Shown here in pieces: positions 7,654 through 16,438 of a DNA stretch of 64,000 nt. Origin of the DNA: Pseudomonas marincola (GTDB lineage Bacteria > Pseudomonadota > Gammaproteobacteria > Pseudomonadales > Pseudomonadaceae); NCBI RefSeq assembly GCF_900116605.1, contig NZ_FPBC01000020.1:1-64000 (forward strand). The letters run 5' to 3'. The notes below the pieces were generated by a model. It was not told where the DNA came from. It saw nothing but the letters and a program-made list of their open reading frames with translations, and did no database searches. Each line of letters opens with the position of its first letter. The first letter of the stretch is position 1. Position numbers and translations under genes: made by a program.

Positions 7654-9561
7654 ATGTCTCGCTTACCCGTTATTGTTGGTTTTGGTGGTTATAACGCAGC
7701 CGGCCGCAGTTCTTTTCACCACGGTTTCCGGCGTACGGTAATCGAGTCGCTCGACCTGGCCAGCCGCCAGGCCACCCTTGCAGGCCTCGCGGTGCTGATG
7801 AAACTGGTGCGCGTGGTAGACGGCCAGTATCAGACCCATGAAGGCACCGAACTGACATTAGCCGAGATCGACGAGCAATTCGCTCAAGTGATTCTGGCCT
7901 CGACACTGGTTCGCCGCATCGACAAGAAATACCTCGATGTTGATGCGGCCCACTGGCAAAAAAACATCACCATCGACGCCACTGCCGGCAACCCGCTGAG
8001 CTTCATCACCCTGCGCAAACAGTTGCCAGATCCGCTGCCCTCGGACTGGACAGTGGAAGACCTGAGCGCCAGCGAAGTGCGGGTTACTCTGTATGACAGC
8101 TGCGACTTCAAGATCGACAGCTACCGCGCCTTGCCGGTGAAATCGGCCGGGCAATTGCCTACAGGTTTCGAGCCGAGTGAACTCTACAACGCCCGCTTCC
8201 ACCCGCGCGGCCTGGCCATGACAGTCGTCGGCGCCACCGATGCGCTGCGCTCGACTGGCATCGACTGGCAAACCATCCTCAAGCACGTCGCGCCCGATGA
8301 AGTGGCGGTGTTCTCTGGCAGCATCATGAGCCAGCTGGACGAAAACGGTTACGGCGGCCTCATGCAGTCGCGCCTCAAGGGCGGGCGCGTAACGGCCAAG
8401 CAGTTGCCGCTGGGCTTTAACAGCATGCCCACCGACTTCATCAACGCCTACGTGCTGGGCAGTGTCGGCACCACCGGCAGTATTACCGGCGCGTGCGCAA
8501 CCTTCCTGTATAACCTGCAAAAAGGCATCGAGCACATTCAGTCCGGCAAGGCGCGCGTGGTGCTTGTGGGTAACAGCGAGGCGCCGATCACTCAGGAATG
8601 CATCGAGGGTTATGGCGCCATGGGCGCACTGGCGACCGAGGAAGGCTTGCGCCAGATTGAAGGCACCGACGACGTCAACTTCCAGCGCGCCAGCCGCCCG
8701 TTCGGCCATAACTGCGGTTTCACTCTGGCCGAATCATGCCAATACGTGATGCTGATGGACGACGAGCTGGCCATGGAGCTGGGCGCAGACATTCACGGCG
8801 CTGTGCCGGATGTATTTATCAACGCAGACGGCTTCAAGAAATCGATTTCAGCACCTGGCCCGGGTAATTATCTGACCATGGCCAAGGCCGTAGCCAGCGC
8901 CACGCAGATTCTCGGCGCAGAGGCCGTGCGCACGCGCAGCTTCGTCCACGCCCACGGCTCCAGCACACCAGCCAACCGCACCACTGAATCCGACCTACTC
9001 AACCGGATTGCCGCCACCTTCGGTATCGAAAGCTGGCCAATCACCGCCGCCAAGGCATTCGTCGGCCACTCACTGGCAACCGCCAGTGGCGATCAGGTTA
9101 TCTCGGCCCTCGGCACCTTCAAGTACGGCCTGCTGCCCGGCATTAAAACCATCGATAAAGTGGCCGATGATGTGCACCAGCAACACCTGAGCATTGCCAT
9201 CAAAGATCGTCAGCTGGGCGAGCAGGCGATGGATGTGTGCTTCGTCAATTCCAAGGGCTTTGGCGGCAACAACGCCAGCGGCGTGATCCTCGCGCCACAC
9301 GTTGCCGAACGCATGCTGCGCAAGCGCTACGGCGAAGCGGCATGGGGCAATTACGTTGAACGCCGCGAGCAGACCCGCCGCAATGCCGAAACCTATGAGC
9401 GCAATGCCCTGCTCGGCCAACTCGACATCATCTACAACTTCGGCAATGACATGATCGATGACAGCCACATCGAACTGGGCACCGAACAAATCAGCATCCC
9501 CGGTTTCAGCCAGCCGCTGGTGTTCAAGAAAGATGATCGCTACAAAGACATGCTCGACTGA
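7654..9561 (+). CDS. fabY: Beta-ketoacyl-ACP synthase FabY
   Basis: 635 aa. FabY condenses acetyl-CoA with malonyl-ACP to start fatty acid synthesis in pseudomonads, replacing FabH. The N-terminus MSRLPVIVGFGGYNAAGRSS is characteristic. The thiolase-fold catalytic triad is visible: Cys281 in GACATFLYN, His in VHAHGSSTPANR and His in FVGHSLATASGD. It is longer than FabB/FabF (about 410 aa) because of a long N-terminal region. The ATG at 7654 follows GAGGAG by 10 bases; a GTG lies one codon upstream and a longer TTG start is not supported. From memory, in P. aeruginosa fabY directly follows arcC; here an acyl-CoA synthetase lies between them. It is probably essential. Confidence 0.93.
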   Translation: MSRLPVIVGFGGYNAAGRSSFHHGFRRTVIESLDLASRQATLAGLAVLMKLVRVVDGQYQTHEGTELTLAEIDEQFAQVILASTLVRRIDKKYLDVDAAHWQKNITIDATAGNPLSFITLRKQLPDPLPSDWTVEDLSASEVRVTLYDSCDFKIDSYRALPVKSAGQLPTGFEPSELYNARFHPRGLAMTVVGATDALRSTGIDWQTILKHVAPDEVAVFSGSIMSQLDENGYGGLMQSRLKGGRVTAKQLPLGFNSMPTDFINAYVLGSVGTTGSITGACATFLYNLQKGIEHIQSGKARVVLVGNSEAPITQECIEGYGAMGALATEEGLRQIEGTDDVNFQRASRPFGHNCGFTLAESCQYVMLMDDELAMELGADIHGAVPDVFINADGFKKSISAPGPGNYLTMAKAVASATQILGAEAVRTRSFVHAHGSSTPANRTTESDLLNRIAATFGIESWPITAAKAFVGHSLATASGDQVISALGTFKYGLLPGIKTIDKVADDVHQQHLSIAIKDRQLGEQAMDVCFVNSKGFGGNNASGVILAPHVAERMLRKRYGEAAWGNYVERREQTRRNAETYERNALLGQLDIIYNFGNDMIDDSHIELGTEQISIPGFSQPLVFKKDDRYKDMLD

Positions 9562-9567
9562 GTGAAA

Positions 9568-9595
9568 CGGGGCGGCCAGCCAACCTGCCGCCCCG
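9568..9595 (+). terminator. GC-rich hairpin after fabY
   Basis: CGGGGCGGC (9568-9576) pairs with GCCGCCCCG (9587-9595) around a 10-base loop, 6 bases after the fabY stop. There is no T-run, so termination strength is uncertain. Confidence 0.45.
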
Positions 9596-9669
9596 CTCCC
9601 CGAAACACCGTCCCCTCGCCGCGCACGGCAATTCCAACCGATTGGTTGATCACTGGGCTGTGCACGCTT

Positions 9670-9678
9670 TTATCCACA
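9670..9678 (+). promoter_or_regulatory. Perfect DnaA-box 9-mer
   Basis: TTATCCACA, the consensus DnaA box, lies alone in the 269-base gap between fabY and the LLM monooxygenase gene. It may be a DnaA titration or regulatory site, or chance; see findings. Confidence 0.4.
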
Positions 9679-9830
9679 GGCTGGCTGGACGCCAAGGGCC
9701 GTTGATCACGACTCATTGCCCGCGCACCTTGGAATCTGCAAATAAAACCCCACTATTTAACTCAGGCATGTTTTCCCGCAGCGCGGCACCGAAGTGTCGA
9801 ACGCTTAGCGCAACCGAATAGGCAGGGCTC

Positions 9831-10826
9831 ATGAGTGAATTAGCAAAGACCAAGATTTCAATCCTCGACCTCGCACCGATTCGTGACGACGGCGGTCCGC
9901 AGCAGGCCCTGCATAACTCACTGGCGCTGGCTCAGCATGCCGAGCGGCTGGGTTACGAGCGATTCTGGGTGGCTGAACACCACTACATGGATGGCATCGC
10001 CAGTTCGGCCACGGCTGTACTGCTCGGGTATCTGGCGGCAGGCACTTCGACCATTCGCCTCGGCTCTGGCGGCGTAATGCTGCCCAACCACGCGCCATTG
10101 GTGATCGCCGAACAGTTCGGCACACTCGCCACCTTATATCCAGGGCGCATTGAACTGGGCCTGGGCCGTGCGCCAGGCGCTGACCAATACACCGCGCATG
10201 CACTGCGTCGTGAGCGTTCCGGCAGCGCCGATGATTTCCCGGCTGATGTCGAAGAGTTGCAAGGTTATCTCGGCCCACGCACGCGCAATCAACGCGTCGT
10301 CGCCATGCCGGGCGCAGACACCAACGTACCGATCTGGCTGCTCGGTTCGAGCCTGTTCAGTGCGCAACTGGCCGGCATGAAAGGTTTGCCTTACGCGTTC
10401 GCCTCGCACTTTGCTCCGCGCATGATGCACGAGGCGATCCGGGTTTATCGCAATCACTTCAAACCCTCCGCCACCCTCGACAAGCCTTACGTAATGCTCG
10501 GGGTGCCGCTGGTTGCCGCCGATACCGATGAGCAGGCAGATTATTTGGTGACCTCGGTTTATCAGCGCATTCTGGCGCTGATTCGCGGCCAGAGCCTGGT
10601 CCAGCGCCCGCCCGTCGACAGCATGGAAGGCCTGTGGCTGCCGCACGAACGCGCCGCTGTAGGAGATTTTCTGGGCATGGCAGTGGTTGGCGGTCCGGAG
10701 AAAGTGCGCGCCCGCCTTGATGTGCTGCTGGAGCAAACCGGTGCTGACGAGCTGATATTTACCGGCGACCTGTACAACTTCGACGATCGCCTGCGCTCAT
10801 TCGAAATTCTCGCGCAGCTACGCTAG
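9831..10826 (+). CDS. LLM-class flavin-dependent oxidoreductase (YhbW-like)
   Basis: 331 aa single-domain luciferase-like monooxygenase, a TIM-barrel protein expected to use reduced FMN and oxygen in the cytoplasm. Family features are the N-terminal SILDLAPIRDDG, the FWVAEHHYMDGIASSA motif near residues 44-59 (EHH of the flavin pocket), IRLGSGGVMLPNH and GRIELGLGRAPG. It is most like E. coli YhbW; the natural substrate is unknown. CAGGG lies before the ATG at 9831. It stands alone between fabY and a START-domain gene, with a hairpin after its stop. Confidence 0.88.
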   Translation: MSELAKTKISILDLAPIRDDGGPQQALHNSLALAQHAERLGYERFWVAEHHYMDGIASSATAVLLGYLAAGTSTIRLGSGGVMLPNHAPLVIAEQFGTLATLYPGRIELGLGRAPGADQYTAHALRRERSGSADDFPADVEELQGYLGPRTRNQRVVAMPGADTNVPIWLLGSSLFSAQLAGMKGLPYAFASHFAPRMMHEAIRVYRNHFKPSATLDKPYVMLGVPLVAADTDEQADYLVTSVYQRILALIRGQSLVQRPPVDSMEGLWLPHERAAVGDFLGMAVVGGPEKVRARLDVLLEQTGADELIFTGDLYNFDDRLRSFEILAQLR

Positions 10827-10836
10827 GGTCTTTAAA

Positions 10837-10857
10837 GGCCTCGCCCCGGGCGAGGCC
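10837..10857 (+). terminator. Strong GC hairpin after LLM oxidoreductase
   Basis: GGCCTCGCC (10837-10845) pairs with GGCGAGGCC (10849-10857) with a minimal loop, 11 bases after the stop. No T-run follows; read-through into the next gene is possible. Confidence 0.4.
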
Positions 10858-10896
10858 AGCCATTCGACGTGACCCAACCCAGTCAGGAGTCTGAGC

Positions 10897-11316
10897 ATGG
10901 CAACCCTTTACCATCAGTTGATGATCAACGCGCCCGCCGCCAGGGTTTTCCAAGCACTCTCAACCATAGAGGGCATTGGCAGTTGGTGGGACACGCCCAA
11001 AGCCGGCGAACACGAACAGCTGGCCGCATGGTTATTCGAGCCGGGCGCAGGCCACGACGTGCTGATAATGGCCGTCGATGAGTCTGTACCGAACAGCCGC
11101 ATACTGTGGCGCTGCGTTAGCGAGCATGAAGAATCGAGCCCGGCATCGGCCTGGTTTGGCACCGGAATCGTCTTTGAGCTGGCGGCCAACGCCGACAAAA
11201 CCATGCTGGAGTTTCGCCACGCCGGCTGGGACGAATCGAATCGCTACCTCGGCTTCTGCAACTTCCAGTGGGCGATGTCACTCAAGGCGCTCAAGGACTA
11301 CTGCGAACGCAGGTGA
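10897..11316 (+). CDS. SRPBCC (START-like/AHSA1-type) domain protein
   Basis: 139 aa covering one helix-grip domain. The start MATLYHQLMINAPAARVFQALSTIEGIGSWW is the classic beta1-alpha1-alpha2 entry of the polyketide cyclase/AHSA1 family. The typical C-terminal helix lies in FQWAMSLKALKDYCE. Such proteins bind hydrophobic ligands in a deep cavity, and no catalytic residues can be assigned. CAGGAG precedes the ATG at a good distance. Its function here is unknown. Confidence 0.82.
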   Translation: MATLYHQLMINAPAARVFQALSTIEGIGSWWDTPKAGEHEQLAAWLFEPGAGHDVLIMAVDESVPNSRILWRCVSEHEESSPASAWFGTGIVFELAANADKTMLEFRHAGWDESNRYLGFCNFQWAMSLKALKDYCERR

Positions 11317-11355
11317 AACCCGGCCATGGAAAATATGCCCGGGCGTTGAGTGCGG

Positions 11356-11769
11356 CTAGAACGTACCGCAACGCAGAACTTCACCGCGGGCTAGCTCATT
11401 GCGCTGTTCGTCATAAAGAAATGCCTGCGCGCTGCGCATGAGTGAACGCGCCTCCAGCCGGTAATGCTGGCCGGCGGCAAAGCTGTCGTAGCGCACACGA
11501 ATTTCGCAGGTCACCTGAGTCGGTTCCGACATGTAACCACCGCCGCCATTGACCTCGAACTGAAAGCGCGAGATCAACTCATGGGCGCCGGGGCTGACCT
11601 CGAAATAGCGGCCATCGTCCCAGCGTTTACCGTCCAGCTTATCCGCCATCAAAAGCTCCCCGGCCACGGCAAAAGGCTCAACCCAGGCCTTGCCGGGATC
11701 AGGTGCGGGTAACGGTGAAGAACAACCGGCCAGAACCAGCAGGCCGGTGGCAATGGATATGCGGCGCAT
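11356..11769 (-). CDS. Conserved lipoprotein, paralogue A
   Basis: 137 aa, starting MRRISIATGLLVLAGCSS with lipobox LAGC (acylated Cys16). This predicts export by Sec and attachment to the inner or outer membrane; residue +2 is Ser, consistent with outer-membrane sorting. The ATG at 11769 is chosen because AGGAGG lies just upstream; an in-frame start 11 codons earlier has no such site. The mature part shares its layout with the neighbour at 11824-12231: an AWV segment, DK..DD..YF.V.PG.HEL, one internal Cys, YRLEA, LYDE..NELAR and a final Cys. The two conserved cysteines could form a disulfide. Function unknown. Confidence 0.75.
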   Translation of the reverse strand: MRRISIATGLLVLAGCSSPLPAPDPGKAWVEPFAVAGELLMADKLDGKRWDDGRYFEVSPGAHELISRFQFEVNGGGGYMSEPTQVTCEIRVRYDSFAAGQHYRLEARSLMRSAQAFLYDEQRNELARGEVLRCGTF

Positions 11770-11823
11770 GGTCACGCCTCCTGAATAGAGAGTCTCACTC
11801 AAGCATAGCTGGCTGCGCCCGGG

Positions 11824-12231
11824 TTATCCGCAACGACCTTCCTTGGCGCGGGCAAGCTCCTGGTTATGTTCATCATAAAGTTTGGCCCAGGCGCGGAATC
11901 CGGTATTTCCGGCTTCCAGACGGTAGCGCTCTCCCTTGGCAAAGTCGGCGTAGACCAATTTCACCTCGCAGCGCCGGCTCAAGGCGGAACTGCTGGAGCC
12001 CACATTGCTGCCATCGACCTTGAACAATACGCGCGCAACCAGTTCATGGCGGCCAGGCGTTACCTGAAAATATTCCCAGTCATCGACCGGCTTATCGTCG
12101 ACTTTATAAGCAAACAGGCGATTATCGCGATTGGTGCTCAAATCGACCCAGGCCTGCTCGGAATCATAGGCCCACATATGGGCACAGCCACTCAGCAACA
12201 ACACACCCGCAACCAGTAACGGACCACGCAT
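11824..12231 (-). CDS. Conserved lipoprotein, paralogue B
   Basis: 135 aa with signal MRGPLLVAGVLLLSGCAH, lipobox LSGC. GGAG lies 8 bases before the ATG at 12231. It is the tandem paralogue of the lipoprotein at 11356-11769. Shared residues include the YF.VTPG.HEL block, RCE..YADFAKGERYRLEAG, KLYDEHNQELARA and the terminal RCG. The pair is on the minus strand, 54 bases apart and probably cotranscribed, and divergent from the lipoprotein peptidase gene at 12298. Function unknown; a small beta-rich periplasmic-facing domain is my guess. Confidence 0.75.
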   Translation of the reverse strand: MRGPLLVAGVLLLSGCAHMWAYDSEQAWVDLSTNRDNRLFAYKVDDKPVDDWEYFQVTPGRHELVARVLFKVDGSNVGSSSSALSRRCEVKLVYADFAKGERYRLEAGNTGFRAWAKLYDEHNQELARAKEGRCG

Positions 12232-12297
12232 ACAGAGACTCCAGAGCAAAGTGCGTCAGGCTGGCGAAATCACCTGCGATTGCAGTAGTGTCCCGCC

Positions 12298-13419
12298 ATG
12301 CCCAAATTCATATCACCCCTACTCGACCGCCTCTCACTGCGCTGGGTTCCCCTGCTCGGGGCTTTGGCGCTGAGCGGTTGCAGCAGCGTCGACTATTACA
12401 GCCAGCTTCTCAGCGGCCAGTACGCCTTGCTCAGCAGCCGCGAGCCGGTTGCCGAAATCGTCGCCAACCCGGCACAAAATCCGCAGTTACGTAAGCGCCT
12501 GGCCCTCTCACAGCAGGCCCGCGACTTCGCCAGCAGCGCACTGGCATTGCCGGACAACAACAGTTATCGCCTGTATGCCGATATAAAGCGGCCGTTTGTG
12601 GTGTGGAATGTATTCGCAACGCACGAGTTCTCGCTGGAGCCAGAGCTGTATTGTTTCCCCATTGCCGGCTGCGTGGCGTATCGCGGCTTCTATGACCAGA
12701 ATCGCGCACGCGGCGCCAAAGCCCTGCTGCAACTGCAGGGGCTCGACACGTACATGGGCGGGGTCGAGGCCTACTCGACGCTGGGCTGGTTCGATGACCC
12801 GATTCTCAACACCATGCTGCGCTGGAGTGATCAGCGGCTGGTGGCGGTTATCTTCCATGAATTAGCCCATCAAAAACTCTATGTGCCAGGCGACACGGCG
12901 TTCAACGAATCCTTCGCCACATTCGTCGAGCAACAAGGCTGGCGGCAGTGGCATCAAGCTCATCCGGATTCAGCTGCGCAGGCGCCAAACCAGCAAGTGT
13001 TAAAGCAGCGCGCTGAATTTACCGAGTTGGTGCTGGCCAGCCGTGAACGCCTGAAAACGCTCTACGCCAGCGGCCAGACACCCGAACAGATGCGCGCTGG
13101 GAAACAGGCCGAATTCGAACAATTACGCCGCAACTACCGCGCGCTACGCGACAGCCAATGGGGCGGCACAGGCGCTTACGACAGTTGGATTGAAGCGCCG
13201 ATGAACAACGCCAAACTGCTGCCATTCGGCCTCTACGACCAGTGGGTTACAGCATTTGCCGTGTTGTTCGAGCAAGCCAATGGCGACTGGACCAAGTTCT
13301 ACTCACAAGCTGCAAAAATAGGCGCCCTGACTCCGGATGAACGCAAGGCGCGGCTTGAGCAATTGCAACAAACCGCAGCGCCGCAGAGCGCACAGGACAC
13401 TGACGGACCGCAGCTGTAG
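12298..13419 (+). CDS. Predicted lipoprotein zinc aminopeptidase (COG4324-like)
   Basis: 373 aa. Residues 1-30 form a lipoprotein signal with lipobox LSGCSS. The zinc-protease motif is HELAHQ with His187, Glu188 and His191, followed by the NESFATFVEQQG segment that supplies the third ligand in this family. It fits the predicted aminopeptidase family of proteobacterial lipoproteins (Pfam Aminopep). It should act on the periplasmic side of a membrane. The start has no strong ribosome site in view. It is divergent from the two paralogous lipoproteins. Confidence 0.82.
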   Translation: MPKFISPLLDRLSLRWVPLLGALALSGCSSVDYYSQLLSGQYALLSSREPVAEIVANPAQNPQLRKRLALSQQARDFASSALALPDNNSYRLYADIKRPFVVWNVFATHEFSLEPELYCFPIAGCVAYRGFYDQNRARGAKALLQLQGLDTYMGGVEAYSTLGWFDDPILNTMLRWSDQRLVAVIFHELAHQKLYVPGDTAFNESFATFVEQQGWRQWHQAHPDSAAQAPNQQVLKQRAEFTELVLASRERLKTLYASGQTPEQMRAGKQAEFEQLRRNYRALRDSQWGGTGAYDSWIEAPMNNAKLLPFGLYDQWVTAFAVLFEQANGDWTKFYSQAAKIGALTPDERKARLEQLQQTAAPQSAQDTDGPQL

Positions 13420-13506
13420 TTGTTGGGCTGACGATATCTGCAAACAGAGCGCGGGTACGGCATCGGCGGCCATTGGCATTTCACAGATGCCTGCAAAACA
13501 AACCCC

Positions 13507-13515
13507 TGTGGATAA
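13507..13515 (-). promoter_or_regulatory. Perfect DnaA-box 9-mer (minus orientation)
   Basis: TGTGGATAA, the reverse complement of TTATCCACA, lies 60 bases before the DUF1161 gene in an intergenic stretch. Confidence 0.4.
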
Positions 13516-13574
13516 AACTAGTGGCTAATCGCCGTGTCCAAACAATATCAATCGATGTTTGCGAGGCAATTACC

Positions 13575-13817
13575 ATGAAACGCGCGATGCAAAAATGCAG
13601 CGCTGTAATTCTCCTGACCCTGCTCAGCAGCGCAGCGCTGGCCGCAGTCAAACCCTGCGAAGAGCTTAAGCAGGAGATTGAGGAAAAAATTCAGGCTGCC
13701 GGCGTGGCCAGCTACACGCTGGAAATCGTGCCTAACGATGAGGTCAGCGATGAGACGATGGTGGTGGGGAGCTGCGATGGCGGCACCCAGAAAATCATCT
13801 ATCAGCGCAACGACTGA
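13575..13817 (+). CDS. DUF1161 family small periplasmic protein
   Basis: 80 aa. MKRAMQKCSAVILLTLLSSAALA is a Sec signal peptide with an ALA cleavage site at about residue 23, leaving a 57-residue mature protein beginning AVKPCEELKQEI. The conserved pattern KPCEELK..IE.KI.AAGV.SYTLEIV, then GSCDGGT.KI.Y, with two Cys likely in a disulfide, identifies DUF1161. The ATG at 13575 follows GAGG; the open frame upstream has no signal. Function unknown. Its stop is 15 bases from the convergent HAD gene. Confidence 0.85.
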   Translation: MKRAMQKCSAVILLTLLSSAALAAVKPCEELKQEIEEKIQAAGVASYTLEIVPNDEVSDETMVVGSCDGGTQKIIYQRND

Positions 13818-13839
13818 CCAGCCGTCATCTGGCTAGTCA
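13815..13839. terminator. Short inverted repeat at convergent stops
   Basis: TGACCAGCC (13815-13823) and GGCTAGTCA (13831-13839) pair with one mismatch and include the stop codons of both convergent genes. It is a possible compact bidirectional terminator, with no T-run. Confidence 0.3.
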
Positions 13840-14480
13840 GCAAACGCCTGATGCAGCTGCATGACCGACTCGAAATTATAGTTCGGGGCTTGTGCTTCAA
13901 GCTCTTCACGGCTGCCGAATCCGTAGCCAACCGCCGCCACATCAAGGCCATTTTGCTGCCCGCCGATAAGGTCGTGCTTGCGGTCGCCAATCATCAGCGA
14001 ACGTTCGGGCGCGATGCCTTCGCACGCCAATAGATGGGCAATCAACTCGACCTTATTTGTGCGGGTGCCGTCCAACTCACTGCCGTAGATCACCTTGAAG
14101 TGACGCGAGAAATCGAAGTGTTCGGCGATCTTGCTGGCAAACACTGTGGGTTTGCTGGTCGCGATGTACAGGGTTCGCTGCTGCGCCTCAAGCATGTGCA
14201 AAAGCTCGCTGATACCGGCAAACACCTGATTCTCATACAGCCCGACATCGGCAAACCGCTCCCGATAGAAGTTCACCGCCTGCCAGCCACGGGCCTCGTC
14301 CATCGCGTAGGTCTGCATAAAGCACTGCAGCAGCGGCGGGCCGATAAAGTGTTCAAGCGCCTGTAAATCCGGCTCATCAATTCCCAGTCGCGCCAGGGCG
14401 AACTGCACCGAACGGGTGATGCCCTCACGCGGGTCGGTGAGTGTGCCATCGAGGTCAAACAGAATATTCTGGTAATGCAT
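13833..14480 (-). CDS. HAD-family phosphatase, phosphoglycolate phosphatase-like
   Basis: 215 aa. HAD motif I is FDLDGTLTD at residues 7-15 (nucleophile Asp8, acid/base Asp10), motif II lies in YIATSKP, motif III is a Lys in TNKVELI, and motif IV is MIGDRKHDLIGG. A helical cap between motifs I and II (IGPPLLQCFMQTY) is typical of the Gph/PGP subfamily. The start ATG 14480 places motif I at the N-terminus as usual; the open frame upstream is ignored. The substrate is a small phosphoester, not determinable here. Confidence 0.85.
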   Translation of the reverse strand: MHYQNILFDLDGTLTDPREGITRSVQFALARLGIDEPDLQALEHFIGPPLLQCFMQTYAMDEARGWQAVNFYRERFADVGLYENQVFAGISELLHMLEAQQRTLYIATSKPTVFASKIAEHFDFSRHFKVIYGSELDGTRTNKVELIAHLLACEGIAPERSLMIGDRKHDLIGGQQNGLDVAAVGYGFGSREELEAQAPNYNFESVMQLHQAFAD

Positions 14481-14691
14481 AAGCCGCCCGCGCAAAGCCG
14501 AGAGTATGAAGTGGCGCCACCTTACAAAAAAGCGCGCGCCGATCAAACCACTAGCGAGCATCTGGACCACAACCATTCAACTATCTGGCCGTTGTGCATG
14601 GCGCATCTGGTGGTCATTGTCAGACTGCAAAGTACAGCGCCCGATAGATTTCGCCGCTGCCAATGACAATAAAAACCAAGAGAGGCCGAGC

Positions 14692-16017
14692 ATGTCGAAA
14701 GAGGTTAAGCCGACCGAACGTGGCATTCACGCGTTATATGCCGAAGATCCGTTGAAAGCAGAGAAGCTATTGTGGGACCGCGAACCTGAGTCTGATCGCC
14801 GCGGATTTCTCAAACGCAGCAGCTTGCTGGCGATGGCCTCCGCCTTGGGAGCAAGTATTCCTTTCGCCCGTTACTTGCCGCTGGGCATGATCCCCGCCGG
14901 TCTGGCACATGCTGAGGAGCCGTTCAGCATTGAGGGCAAAGATGGCCTCAAGGTGCTTAACGACCGACCGCTGAACGCCGAAACACCGGCCCACTTATTG
15001 GATGATGCAATCACCCCGGCGCGGCATATGTTTGTCCGCAACAACGGTATTGTGCCGGCACCCAAAGAGCTGGATGCCGCCAACTGGACGCTGGAAATTG
15101 CTGGCGAGTCCTGCGTTACGCCGACCACCTTCTCGATTGCCGATTTACAGTCGCGCTTCAAGCACTACACCTATCAACTGGTGATTGAGTGCGGTGGCAA
15201 CGGCCGCAGCGAGTTTGTGCCTGCTGCCAGCGGCAACCAATGGACAGTGGGCGCCGTCGGCTGCCCAACCTTCACCGGCGTGCGCTTGCGTGACGTTCTT
15301 GAAGCCTGCGGGATCAAGAAGGATGCGGTGTATATCGGCTATTACGGCGCCGATTTACACCCAAGTGGCGACCCGAGCAAACATGCCATATCGCGCGGCG
15401 TGCCCATGTCCAAGGCGTTGGAGGATGAAACCCTGATTGCCTGGGCAATGAACGATCAGGCAATCCCTTATCTCAACGGCCAGCCATTGCGACTGGTCTG
15501 CGGCGGCTGGCCTGCCTCGACATCGGGCAAGTGGCTGAAAAAGATTGTGGTGCGCAACAAGGTTCACGATGGCAACAAAATGGCAGCGCCGTCTTACAGC
15601 GTGCCGAAATACCCGGTGGCGCCCGGCAGCGAAGTGCCGCCTGAAGACATGCAGATTATTCACTCGATGCCGGTGAAGTCGCTGATCACCTTCCCCAAAT
15701 CCGGAATCAGCCAACCACTCGATAAAACGTTGCAGGTACGTGGTCACGCATGGGCGGGCGACCTTGAAGTGAGTGAAATGCATGTATCCACAGACTTCGG
15801 CGTAACCTGGCAAAAGGCCAAACTCGAAGCGCCGGCGAATCGTCTGGCGTGGCAGCACTGGAGCGCCGACCTGAGCTTTGCCGAAAAGGGCTATTACGAG
15901 GTTTGGGCGCGGGCAGTCGACAGTGAGGGCAAATCGCAACCGATGCTGGTCCCCGGCTGGAACCCCAAGGGCTATTTGAATAACGCCTGCCATCGCATCG
16001 CGGTGCAAATTGTTTAG
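14692..16017 (+). CDS. sorA: Sulfite dehydrogenase molybdopterin subunit (SorA-like), Tat-exported
   Basis: 441 aa. It begins with a Tat-type leader: DRRGFLKRSS (Arg36, Arg37), then a hydrophobic stretch and an AHA cleavage site near residue 75. The sulfite oxidase Moco domain follows, with the Mo-ligand Cys167 in IECGGNGR. Next comes GVRLRDVLEACGI, then the Ig-like dimerisation domain (from about residue 325; VRGHAWAGD..V..MHVSTDFG). It is expected to oxidise sulfite, or a related sulfur compound, in the periplasm and pass electrons to the cytochrome encoded 8 bases downstream. GAGAGG precedes the ATG. An S- or N-oxide-reducing role is less likely given the cytochrome c partner. Confidence 0.85.
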   Translation: MSKEVKPTERGIHALYAEDPLKAEKLLWDREPESDRRGFLKRSSLLAMASALGASIPFARYLPLGMIPAGLAHAEEPFSIEGKDGLKVLNDRPLNAETPAHLLDDAITPARHMFVRNNGIVPAPKELDAANWTLEIAGESCVTPTTFSIADLQSRFKHYTYQLVIECGGNGRSEFVPAASGNQWTVGAVGCPTFTGVRLRDVLEACGIKKDAVYIGYYGADLHPSGDPSKHAISRGVPMSKALEDETLIAWAMNDQAIPYLNGQPLRLVCGGWPASTSGKWLKKIVVRNKVHDGNKMAAPSYSVPKYPVAPGSEVPPEDMQIIHSMPVKSLITFPKSGISQPLDKTLQVRGHAWAGDLEVSEMHVSTDFGVTWQKAKLEAPANRLAWQHWSADLSFAEKGYYEVWARAVDSEGKSQPMLVPGWNPKGYLNNACHRIAVQIV

Positions 16018-16025
16018 GAGAACCC

Positions 16026-16400
16026 ATGGCCCACTCAATTACCTTAGGCCTGGTCATGCTCGGGTTGTTATCGGCACCCGTTCATGCAGCCGAAACCGAT
16101 CCGGCAAGCGGCCTGATCATCGCTGAGGGCTGGGAAACCGTGCGCAATAACTGCACGGCGTGTCACTCGGCCAAACTGGTTACGCAGAACAGTGGCAGCC
16201 GCCAACATTGGCTCTCACTGATTCGCTGGATGCAGGACAAACAAGGGCTTTGGCCCTTTGACCCGAAAACCGAGACGGTGATTCTCGACTACTTGAGTAG
16301 CGAGTATGGTGCCAAGGCCGAAACCCGGCGACCGGCGCTGCTGGCCGAACAACTGCCGGATAATCCTCTGCGCAAACCCGCCGCTAAACCGGCGCAGTAA
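16026..16400 (+). CDS. sorB: Monoheme cytochrome c, sulfite dehydrogenase subunit (SorB-like)
   Basis: 124 aa. The first 21 residues, ending VHAA, are a Sec signal. One heme c site is present: CTACH with Cys43, Cys46 and His47. The C-terminus is Pro/Ala/Lys-rich. It lies 8 bases after the sulfite dehydrogenase subunit, and TAGGAG overlaps the previous stop, so the two are translationally close. It most likely takes electrons from the Mo centre and delivers them to cytochrome c and the terminal oxidase. Confidence 0.85.
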   Translation: MAHSITLGLVMLGLLSAPVHAAETDPASGLIIAEGWETVRNNCTACHSAKLVTQNSGSRQHWLSLIRWMQDKQGLWPFDPKTETVILDYLSSEYGAKAETRRPALLAEQLPDNPLRKPAAKPAQ

Positions 16401-16410
16401 AACCATGTGC

Positions 16411-16431
16411 CCGGCCCGCAATGCGGGCCGG
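16411..16431. terminator. Hairpin between sorB and convergent gamma-CA gene
   Basis: CCGGCCCGC (16411-16419) pairs perfectly with GCGGGCCGG (16423-16431), a 3-base loop. It sits between convergent stop codons at 16400 and 16439. No T-run on either side. Confidence 0.5.
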
Positions 16432-16438
16432 ATACGTA

